A program made the position numbers and the translations under genes. Below are positions 1-5,376 of a stretch of 6,518 bases of DNA, piece by piece. This stretch comes from Candidatus Poseidoniaceae archaeon (GTDB lineage: Archaea > Thermoplasmatota > Poseidoniia > Poseidoniales > Poseidoniaceae), in NCBI GenBank assembly GCA_013329865.1, contig DUJJ01000036.1, positions 3,302 through 9,819 of the forward strand. The letters are read 5' to 3'. How positions within the stretch are numbered: position 1 is the first letter of the stretch; each line of letters starts with the position of its first letter. The notes beneath the pieces were generated by a model. It saw only the letters and a program-made list of their open reading frames with translations, searched no databases and had not been told where the DNA came from.

Positions 1-362
1 TCACCACCACCACTGTTCTCAACGGTTAACGTAACTGTGTAAACGCCGAACCTATCATAGGTATGGGAGGTAAAACCAATGACTGTTTCTGCAGTTTTAC
101 CGTCACCAAAGTTCCATTTGAAATCGGTTACAACGCCTTCAACTGCTTCAGAATCCCTAGCATCGAGGGTTATTGTCTCGCCTTCTTGAATGAATAATGG
201 GTAGGCTTGAAGCACCGCTCGGGGGTTGACTGTCGACTCAAATGCGACGCAACCAGCCAGCATGACCGATAACACCATCAGCGAAGAAAGGAACAATGAC
301 TTAGCCTTACATCTTACCGTCATAGCGAGGACTAAATTCTTCACACTTCTAATAGTATGCAT
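1..362 (-). CDS. PKD-domain lipoprotein, N-terminal part (runs off left edge)
   Basis: This is a secreted lipoprotein whose first 120 residues are visible; the frame stays open to the window edge. I translated it by hand from the minus strand. A basic N-terminus (R5, K8, R17, K19, K21) leads into a hydrophobic stretch at about residues 23-36 and then the lipobox Leu-Ala-Gly-Cys at 35-38, so C38 should be the lipidated residue. A PKD-type beta-sandwich follows at about 47-115, with the WNFGDG signature at 83-88 and an HTYDRFGVYTVTLTV-type closing strand at 100-114. Such domains usually serve surface adhesion or ligand binding; the ligand is unknown. I chose the ATG at 360-362, which has a weak GAG seven bases upstream. 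A second ATG at 321-323 gives a more ordinary signal-peptide length and cannot be excluded. A Gly-rich linker is reached at the edge. It lies 47 bases downstream of the acidic gene on the same strand and may be cotranscribed. Confidence 0.85.
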   Translation of the reverse strand, partial: MHTIRSVKNLVLAMTVRCKAKSLFLSSLMVLSVMLAGCVAFESTVNPRAVLQAYPLFIQEGETITLDARDSEAVEGVVTDFKWNFGDGKTAETVIGFTSHTYDRFGVYTVTLTVENSGGG

Positions 363-395
363 TGTACCACTCAGATTTGCATCGAATCTCAATGC

Positions 396-409
396 TCGGT
401 AAAAACCGA
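396..409 (-). other. Short inverted repeat directly after the acidic gene's stop
   Basis: On the minus strand, TCGGT-TTTT-ACCGA forms a possible five-base-pair hairpin with a four-U loop, directly after the TAG stop of the acidic gene (410-412) and before the lipoprotein start. It could be a weak 3' end or processing site between the two genes. The T-run sits in the loop rather than after the stem, so it is not a bacterial-type terminator, and a stem this short can arise by chance. Confidence 0.2.
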
Positions 410-781
410 CTAGAAAGTTACTTCCTCAGGAATGTCACCAATTATCTCAGCATCTTCTAAATGTTCAGTGATATCATCCAGTGATTCGTGCTCAACAACA
501 TTGAGCTCGGTGTAATTCGACATCTCAGCCTCATCGACGACCAGTTGTTCAATTGCAACATCGCCTGCATCATACTCCGAGACTAACACGGGTTGAACCT
601 CACCAACTGTCTCAGTCTCTTCTGCTTGTAGTTCATCGAAGATTTGACTGGTAATTTTGTCTGCGAGAGCCAAAAATTCCGCATTATCTGCCTCTTCAAC
701 TGTGGTTTCATTTTCCAGTGGCACAGATTCATCTTTAGATGAGTTTTCGAACAGACCCTTGAATTTATCTTTCAGTCCCAT
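410..781 (-). CDS. Small, highly acidic protein of unknown function
   Basis: I do not recognise this 123-residue protein. It has about 36 Asp/Glu against five Lys and no Arg, so the expected charge is strongly negative. The exception is residues 1-12, MGLKDKFKGLFE, which should form a short basic amphipathic helix able to touch a membrane or a partner. A second possible helix lies at about 32-55 (AEFLALADKITSQIFDEL), and the rest looks extended or disordered. There is no signal peptide or membrane segment, so it is probably cytoplasmic. A basic amphipathic start followed by an acidic stretch resembles the N-terminal A region of archaeal FtsY, but the NG GTPase domain is absent, so this is only a likeness. 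The ATG at 781 has no usable Shine-Dalgarno sequence and an AT-rich TATA-like patch lies 24-34 bases upstream, which would fit a leaderless transcript. It is a real gene by composition and spacing; its function is open. Confidence 0.7.
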   Translation of the reverse strand: MGLKDKFKGLFENSSKDESVPLENETTVEEADNAEFLALADKITSQIFDELQAEETETVGEVQPVLVSEYDAGDVAIEQLVVDEAEMSNYTELNVVEHESLDDITEHLEDAEIIGDIPEEVTF

Positions 782-804
782 AACCTTGACCAGATGATGT
801 AATC

Positions 805-815
805 ATTCTAATTTT
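805..815. promoter_or_regulatory. Putative TATA-like element in the divergent intergenic region
   Basis: The 75 bases between the acidic gene (minus) and the exonuclease gene (plus) must hold both promoters. The most AT-rich patch reads ATTCTAATTTT on the plus strand and AAAATTAGAAT on the minus. On the minus side it covers 24-34 bases before the ATG at 781, the distance expected for an archaeal TATA box driving a leaderless mRNA. On the plus side it lies about 42-52 bases before the GTG at 857, which would leave a short leader carrying the AGGT ribosome site. Neither match is close to the consensus; placement is the main argument. Confidence 0.3.
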
Positions 816-844
816 GCCACTAATTGTTCATCGTGATATTCAAT

Positions 845-848
845 AGGT
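845..848 (+). promoter_or_regulatory. Ribosome binding site supporting the GTG start at 857
   Basis: AGGT matches four bases of the archaeal anti-Shine-Dalgarno complement and ends eight bases before the GTG at 857. The ATG at 869 has only a GAG eleven bases upstream. This is the reason for preferring the GTG, though the evidence is modest. Confidence 0.35.
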
Positions 849-856
849 AGCAACGA

Positions 857-1684
857 GTGCTGGTATCCATGGGTCACGAGTTCCTCGCCGGTGAATCTGT
901 ATTGGCGTTCGACCTCGAAACCACCGGAATTTCGACCAATACCGACAGAATCGTCCAGATTGCGCTAGTTGGCTCGAATTCTGCCGGCGAAACTGTCCAC
1001 TATGAGACCTTGGTAAATCCTCGCAGACCAATTCCTCCGGGCGCTAGCGGCGTCCACGGAATTTTCGATAGCGATGTAAAAGGTCAACAAGACTTTCAGC
1101 ATCATGCAGATCAGATACACGAACTAATCGAAAACTCAGTGGTAGTCGGCCACAATATTAGAAAATTCGATATGCCCCTACTTGAGAATGAATTTCGCAG
1201 GATAGGTCGGTTGCCACCGAAACCGAAAGCGATGATGGACACGCTTGAAATTGTCAGGCGAGTAAAACTTGGTAGACCACATAATCTTGGTAGCCTTTGC
1301 CGTCGACATGGCATATCGTTAGATAACGCTCACACTGCGGCAGCGGACGCTGCGGCTTCTTTACTGCTATTTTGGCGATTAACAAACGATCATGCGTTGA
1401 TGTTTCGCAACACGCTAGAAGAAATCGAACGCTGGCTTATTCATGGCAAATTAACGACCGATGATTCAAACCTAGGAAGGGGGTTGAACGATTTAGAAAT
1501 GCTTGATTCTCTAGGCAAAATTCGAATTGATGATGGACACTATGTTGTTGCTTTCGGCCGCCATCGTGGGCGGCATTTGACTGAAGTTGCTCGGCTTGAC
1601 CCCTCATACATCAACTGGTTGTTATCTCCCTCAGGAATCGAAGACGAAGCAGCTAGAGAAAAACTCAGAGAATTTCTGTCATAG
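857..1684 (+). CDS. DEDDh (DnaQ-like) 3'-5' exonuclease with ExoX-type C-terminal module
   Basis: This is a 275-residue cytoplasmic exonuclease of the DnaQ/RNase T superfamily, which removes 3' nucleotides with two metal ions. All catalytic motifs are present: D19 and E21 in AFDLETTG (Exo I), H99-N100 with F104-D105 in HNIRKFDMPLL (Exo II), and H159 with D164 in HTAAAD (Exo III, HX4D, hence DEDDh). The GVHGI segment at 65-69 is also typical. After a helical linker, residues about 231-257 (FGRHRGRHLTEVARLDPSYINWLL pattern) match the small C-terminal module of exodeoxyribonuclease X-like proteins, probably a DNA-contact element. The GTG at 857 is the first start after an in-frame stop and has AGGT eight bases upstream; the ATG at 869 is the alternative, four codons shorter. 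It is a stand-alone nuclease, not part of a polymerase, so repair or single-strand trimming is more likely than replicative proofreading. The stop overlaps the convergent nuclease gene by six bases. Confidence 0.9.
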   Translation: MLVSMGHEFLAGESVLAFDLETTGISTNTDRIVQIALVGSNSAGETVHYETLVNPRRPIPPGASGVHGIFDSDVKGQQDFQHHADQIHELIENSVVVGHNIRKFDMPLLENEFRRIGRLPPKPKAMMDTLEIVRRVKLGRPHNLGSLCRRHGISLDNAHTAAADAAASLLLFWRLTNDHALMFRNTLEEIERWLIHGKLTTDDSNLGRGLNDLEMLDSLGKIRIDDGHYVVAFGRHRGRHLTEVARLDPSYINWLLSPSGIEDEAAREKLREFLS

Positions 1685-2860
1685 GTCCTTCCTTGTATAT
1701 TCCTCACCGTCTGGTATCGGTGACCAAGGTAATACATCACACCAATGTCCAACGCGCCACGAGTTACGATTGGTCATTGCAGACCCGAGGTATATTGGGC
1801 CTTGATGACCCCGCTCCAACAACTCCTCTAAAGCCTCTTTACCGCGATTGTCAAATTTTGCTCCGGTTCTAATACCAGTCGGCATAACTCCGCCGTCACT
1901 GTCTCTTGGCTCGCATAATTCAATCACAGCTGAACCACTAGCTCGATCGTAGTTGTGCAATAAAACAACTGCATCGGAGAAATCACTTTTGTGTAAGGTA
2001 TTATTTTGGTAGCGCCATTGCCACCAATGTGGACACCAAGCTTTCCAATCACAAAACCCGCCACAACTACCCTCACCAATGTTGGGTGTTAATGGTATCT
2101 TGCCTGGTTTAGTTGCCTGCCACGCGGCATAAGCATCATCAAGGACATTGTCCCCTTCAGCGGTCCATTTAGTCGAGTCACTGGTATACCACCCCTCAGT
2201 TCTTATTGGGGGGCCATTTGGATTATTATCGCGTAAAATATCACGGTATAGTCTGAGTTGGCGGTTGACTTCAAGCTTCAGACTATCTTTTGGTGCACGA
2301 CCGGTTTTGAGATCTGCGACCAGCCAGCCTACCATCTTGCCATTGGCGTCGACGTCTGCCATCAACAAGTCAAGCCGGCCCATCAATTTACCATCCTTGG
2401 TCTTCAGTTCACCTTCAACTGCTATGGCAAGCGATTGGATTTTACGCCAGAGCGCCCCGGTTATTTTGTACTGTTCAAGACCAATAATGCCGACATGTTC
2501 GAGTAGCATCCTTATTGCGCCTTTTTGATGATTGATGGCTTCTTTCCATTTCTCTTCTTTCCATTGTGGTCGACGTGGAGTAGCGTGAAAAACGGCCTTT
2601 TCTTCTTCCCACCGCAACCTGAGTAACCGCTCTCCTTCCTTTGGTAACCAACCATCTTGACTATTACCGATGTGTGAGTAATCCTCCTGTAATAGATCCT
2701 CGACAGAAGCGTGGACTGCAGTCCCCAGAGATGCTGCCATGCCAGCTTTCCTTGGCAGCCTCTGCCGGCTCAACCAATACATGCGCGGGCAAGTCTCAAA
2801 GCGATTCCAAGAAGACGGTGAAATCATGTGGGAAACTTCTTGTCCCCCCGCTTCAGACAT
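1679..2860 (-). CDS. PD-(D/E)XK (RecB/Cas4-like) nuclease with Fe-S cysteines and extra C-terminal domain
   Basis: This is a RecB-type nuclease of the PDDEXK_1 kind, probably acting on DNA ends in repair. Residues are numbered from the longest frame (start 2926, 415 aa). Signs in order: SPSSWNRFETCPRMYW at 36-51 with C46; GTAVHASVE at 68-76 with the motif I histidine H72; the metal-binding D186 in GRLDLL; D205-L-K207 in VADLKTG; and the QxxxY motif Q223/Y227. C288, C292 and C298 (CX3C-X5-C) join C46 as the usual four ligands of the 4Fe-4S cluster in Cas4/AddB-like enzymes. About 115 further residues (301-415) look beta-rich and are not part of the catalytic core; an OB-like fold is only a guess. 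I prefer the ATG at 2860 (residue 23), which has AGGG six bases upstream; the ATG at 2926 has none, and 2827 is a shorter option. No cas gene or array is nearby, so I do not call it Cas4. It is convergent with the exonuclease gene. Confidence 0.85.
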   Translation of the reverse strand: MSEAGGQEVSHMISPSSWNRFETCPRMYWLSRQRLPRKAGMAASLGTAVHASVEDLLQEDYSHIGNSQDGWLPKEGERLLRLRWEEEKAVFHATPRRPQWKEEKWKEAINHQKGAIRMLLEHVGIIGLEQYKITGALWRKIQSLAIAVEGELKTKDGKLMGRLDLLMADVDANGKMVGWLVADLKTGRAPKDSLKLEVNRQLRLYRDILRDNNPNGPPIRTEGWYTSDSTKWTAEGDNVLDDAYAAWQATKPGKIPLTPNIGEGSCGGFCDWKAWCPHWWQWRYQNNTLHKSDFSDAVVLLHNYDRASGSAVIELCEPRDSDGGVMPTGIRTGAKFDNRGKEALEELLERGHQGPIYLGSAMTNRNSWRVGHWCDVLPWSPIPDGEEYTRKDL

Positions 2861-2932
2861 AAACATCCCTAACTGACAAACATCATCAAACCACCGACCC
2901 GTCAACCGATGCAAGCGTTCATACATCTAACT

Positions 2933-2937
2933 GAGGT
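2933..2937 (+). promoter_or_regulatory. Shine-Dalgarno setting the PAC2 start at 2948
   Basis: GAGGT ends ten bases before the ATG at 2948 and matches five bases of the anti-Shine-Dalgarno complement. It favours 2948 over the upstream in-frame ATG at 2909, which would also place the divergent genes' coding regions very close together or overlapping. No convincing TATA box stands out in 2861-2947. Confidence 0.5.
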
Positions 2938-2947
2938 AGGGCTATCT

Positions 2948-3748
2948 ATGCAAGGGCCTAGTGTGAGAATAAATGCAGAGGTATCGACTGAGAATGCGCT
3001 AGTTGTGACCTGCTTCCCAAGTGTCGGTATGGTATCAAGCGTTGTTGCTCATTTTTTGATTGATCATCTCGAATTAGAATTCATTGGTGGCGTAATCGAC
3101 CCAAGATTGCCGGTGCTTACTTTGGTTGATAAAGGCGTTCCACTACCACCAATTAGAGCCTATGCAGGCAAACCTAAGTGCAACATTGAAGGCTGTGACC
3201 AAGTTATTCTGCTGATGAGCGAATTGGTTGTCCCAGAAGCACTTGCTCACGATATTGTATGGGCAATGTTTGAATGGTCTAAAGAACAGAAAATTGTCGC
3301 TGGTGTTGTCATTGACGCTTTTGCCAAACACGGCATGAAAGGTAACCTGAACGGCAATGAGCCAGTAGTCGATTATGAGGATACCGAAGGTATTGACGTG
3401 GTGGGTATTGGCGCTAATGAAAAAAGTCGTAAGCGGCTTGAGGAAATGAAGGTCCCACTATTACAACAGGGCGTCATTAAAGGAATCAATGCATCGATTT
3501 TAGGTGAAGCGCGTCGTCGTGGTCTCGATTTAATGTCAATAATGGTCGAAGCCGACCCGCGGTTCCCAGACGCTCGAGCTGCAGCCACTCTAATTGAAAA
3601 TCTCAATAATTTGCTACCATCGATTGACTTGCCACATCAACCACTCATCGAGGAGGCTGAATTTCTAGAGTCACAACTACAAGCCATGATGGATGGTGCA
3701 AACATCACTCAGGATGCGCAGCCGAGTAACTCAATGCTGTATGGCTGA
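2948..3748 (+). CDS. PAC2-family protein, archaeal proteasome assembly chaperone-like (PbaA/PbaB type), with HbYX tail
   Basis: This is a 266-residue cytoplasmic protein of the PAC2 family, whose archaeal members (PbaA, PbaB) and eukaryotic PAC1/PAC2 act on the 20S proteasome alpha ring. Family signs include CFPSVGMVSSVVAHFLIDHL at 22-41 (usually GFP-VGmVG), IGGVIDPRLPVLTL at 46-59, and the GVPLPPIRAYAG segment at 63-74. An acidic insertion lies near EPVVDYEDTEGIDVVG, and the end is a helical Glu/Gln-rich stretch followed by a flexible segment. The last three residues are Leu-Tyr-Gly, a clean hydrophobic-Tyr-any motif at the free C-terminus, the signal by which PAN and PbaB-type proteins dock into alpha-subunit pockets. 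Cys replaces the usual Gly before the Phe-Pro. The start was chosen by the GAGGT site; 2909 would add 13 residues. The neighbours are not proteasome genes, so the link rests on family and tail. Its last 18 bases overlap the convergent membrane-protein gene. Confidence 0.88.
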   Translation: MQGPSVRINAEVSTENALVVTCFPSVGMVSSVVAHFLIDHLELEFIGGVIDPRLPVLTLVDKGVPLPPIRAYAGKPKCNIEGCDQVILLMSELVVPEALAHDIVWAMFEWSKEQKIVAGVVIDAFAKHGMKGNLNGNEPVVDYEDTEGIDVVGIGANEKSRKRLEEMKVPLLQQGVIKGINASILGEARRRGLDLMSIMVEADPRFPDARAAATLIENLNNLLPSIDLPHQPLIEEAEFLESQLQAMMDGANITQDAQPSNSMLYG

Positions 3749-4309
3749 GCGATTTCTCAATCCCATAACTGCCAGCGTAGTAGCGGCCAAGCCTGTGAGC
3801 AGAACAACGCCTGCTGCCCAAGTTGGCATGAGTAAAATTGTATCAAAAGGCAGGTTGAATATATCAAATAATGACTCGTTTCGTGTGAACTTACCGCCCA
3901 ATGACGCAGTCAACAACATCATGCCGCTAGCACCCAGCCCTGCTGTAGCCTGAGTTAACGACGATTGCTTGCTCGCCCAAACCTGTTGACCAATTGTGTA
4001 TCTAGCATAGAGAACCGATAACGCTAGACCCGCTGCTGTCATTGAAAGAAACATCTTGTTGATTAGAAGTGGTGAGCTGACATCAGATCCGGGGGACGAA
4101 GCAATCCCCGTCATGATAGCAAATGGGGTAGCAATCAACCCAAAGCCAAGCGCAAAATGTCCGGTATTATCGGTAATTTGAGAGATTTTTTCTGTGCTAA
4201 AGAAATTGAATGTTTGTAAGGCTTTAATCAGAAAACAAATCCCTGCCATTGCAAATGAACCAACCACTAGTTCAGTTGTTATGACGTGAAAGGTTGCAGA
4301 TGAAATCAC
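3731..4309 (-). CDS. Five-helix membrane protein, possibly heme-binding
   Basis: I do not recognise a family with certainty. The 192-residue product has five likely membrane helices at about 7-31, 50-70, 85-106, 118-138 and 160-184. H8 lies in helix 1 (FHVITTELVVGSF) and H51 at the start of helix 2 (GHFALGFGLIATPF); besides the last residue these are the only histidines. One His in each of two adjacent helices is the pattern of small b-type cytochrome or DUF2231-like membrane proteins, but no consensus proves heme. A loop of about 20 residues joins helices 4 and 5. The start is the GTG at 4307-4309: GGAGGA lies six bases upstream, and the GTG overlaps the previous gene's TGA as GTGA, so it is probably translated by coupling. 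An upstream ATG at 4363 would add 18 residues and a 58-base overlap and is less likely. As last gene of the surface operon, it probably works with the CX3CH protein encoded just before it. Confidence 0.7.
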   Translation of the reverse strand: MISSATFHVITTELVVGSFAMAGICFLIKALQTFNFFSTEKISQITDNTGHFALGFGLIATPFAIMTGIASSPGSDVSSPLLINKMFLSMTAAGLALSVLYARYTIGQQVWASKQSSLTQATAGLGASGMMLLTASLGGKFTRNESLFDIFNLPFDTILLMPTWAAGVVLLTGLAATTLAVMGLRNRSAIQH

Positions 4310-5376
4310 TTTGATTCCTCCAAATATTCGTGACCATACCACTTCCATTGTTCGAGAGTCCAACCCGGTGGTAGACCTCCTTCTGGGATTGGTGCCATTG
4401 CGCGGTCTTTCGGCTCATCGATACTATCTGATTGATCTGACACAGTCATTTGCTGAGACTGTTGTGCCCTGCTAAACCTGTTGTGTAGGGTCAAAACTAG
4501 ACCGATAAAAAATAGACCTAAAGCCATGGATTGCAAGTAAACTTGCAATTGATCAACGACTAATGCTGGCTCCTGCGCGGCAATTCTAAACCAAGGTGTG
4601 GTTTGGTCGGGCCCAGCACCTTGCAGTATTGCTCGCCATTCGATTATCGATGGCTGTAGGGCGGCAGGGAGCTCGAAATACCACTGTTCGGCGTCGATGC
4701 TCGTTGCATTAACAAAAATCGATTCGCCATCGACTAAGCGCCATTGAATCGTCATTGCCTCGACGTCTATTGTTTCAACAAGCATGGTAGTATTCTCCCC
4801 GATGTCACGCGTTATTGTCGGTGAGTAATCACTGGCTAATCGGGGTAAATTTTCTGGTACGTTTTCGGCACTAATCATCAGGCCGTTACTAATACCAAAA
4901 TATGGTGTGTTTTCGCTGCCGTGATGAATTGAAAGATAGAAATTGGTCGGCTCAAGGGTTTCTGGCTTGATCGTCCATGATACAACATATTCACTCGACA
5001 ATGATGAGCCACTCAGTTCAACATAATTGTTAGCACCACCATTCTGGTCGGAAATTACCCTCCATCCCGCATCCTCAGGCAAATCACTGTGGCCGGTGGT
5101 ATCGGTAATTAGGAACAATCCAACCTTATCGGACGAAGAAAATTGTATGCCGCTAACCTCAGCGGTCACTGAGACTGGTAAATCAAGGTAAGCTGTACCA
5201 TCTAGAGTCAACTCTAACAGAGCCGGTGAGGATTGATTTTGTGAGGCATCACCGTGACATGCCCCCCCACACTGCATGTCAAAATTACCATCTCCGACCC
5301 CACCGGGATTAGCTCCACCAAGTGAGGTGAAGCCTAGGAGGATAACTACGCTGCACAGCATGACTACTCTATTCAT
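4306..5376 (-). CDS. Secreted, membrane-anchored protein with heme-type CX3CH motif and cytoplasmic GLPPGWT tail
   Basis: A 356-residue protein. Residues 1-22 are a signal peptide (MNRVVMLCSVVILLGF, then a small-residue cleavage region). C36-G-G-A-C40-H41 follows, one residue longer than the standard CXXCH heme-attachment motif. A beta-rich extracytoplasmic region (about 45-270) comes next, and its first half resembles Reeler or choice-of-anchor-V modules, where a Cys-x-x-Cys-His also precedes the sandwich; this likeness is from memory. A membrane helix at about 281-299 and an inside basic HNRFSR stretch give an outside-to-inside topology. The cytoplasmic tail ends in GGLPPGWTLEQWKWYGHEYL (333-352), a motif I associate with many Poseidoniales proteins. 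The start is the ATG at 5376, with AAGGAGG seven bases upstream; an ATG at 5403 would break the signal peptide pattern. It overlaps the upstream gene by eight bases and the downstream one by four. A c-type cytochrome role is possible but unproven. Confidence 0.75.
   Translation of the reverse strand: MNRVVMLCSVVILLGFTSLGGANPGGVGDGNFDMQCGGACHGDASQNQSSPALLELTLDGTAYLDLPVSVTAEVSGIQFSSSDKVGLFLITDTTGHSDLPEDAGWRVISDQNGGANNYVELSGSSLSSEYVVSWTIKPETLEPTNFYLSIHHGSENTPYFGISNGLMISAENVPENLPRLASDYSPTITRDIGENTTMLVETIDVEAMTIQWRLVDGESIFVNATSIDAEQWYFELPAALQPSIIEWRAILQGAGPDQTTPWFRIAAQEPALVVDQLQVYLQSMALGLFFIGLVLTLHNRFSRAQQSQQMTVSDQSDSIDEPKDRAMAPIPEGGLPPGWTLEQWKWYGHEYLEESK
4316..4321 (-). promoter_or_regulatory. 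Shine-Dalgarno for the GTG start at 4309
   Basis: GGAGGA on the minus strand ends six bases before the GTG at 4309, inside the last codons of the upstream gene. With the GTGA start/stop overlap at 4306-4309 it fixes the downstream start and indicates translational coupling. Confidence 0.75.

Noticed and set aside
840..1752. Small open frames overlapping the exonuclease gene on either strand
   Set aside because: They are shadows of the exonuclease or RecB-like coding frames, with low-complexity or Arg/Ser-rich products and no motifs.
2148..2528. Plus-strand open frame opposite the RecB-like nuclease
   Set aside because: It lies wholly within the nuclease gene, which carries complete catalytic motifs; the plus-strand product has no recognisable domain. 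The same holds for the frames at 2258-2506, 2641-2862, 3143-3331, 3373-3606 and 3693-3953.
1679..2860. Calling the RecB-like nuclease Cas4
   Set aside because: The active-site and Fe-S cysteine layout fits, but there is no CRISPR array, cas1 or cas2 in the window, and the protein is much longer than a usual Cas4, with an extra C-terminal domain.
2861..2926. 22-residue N-terminal extension of the RecB-like nuclease
   Set aside because: No Shine-Dalgarno precedes the ATG at 2926, and the family motifs begin well after the ATG at 2860. The sequence is protein-like, so it stays as an alternative rather than a firm exclusion.
2909..2947. Upstream ATG start for the PAC2 gene
   Set aside because: It has no good ribosome site, while the ATG at 2948 has GAGGT and leaves the PAC2 core complete.
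4310..4363. 18-residue N-terminal extension of the five-helix protein
   Set aside because: The GTG at 4309 has a strong ribosome site and a GTGA coupling overlap; the extension would mean a 58-base overlap.
5262..5268. G7 tract as a phase-variable switch
   Set aside because: The tract is short and encodes part of the CX3CH motif; one tract of seven is weak evidence for phase variation, especially in archaea.
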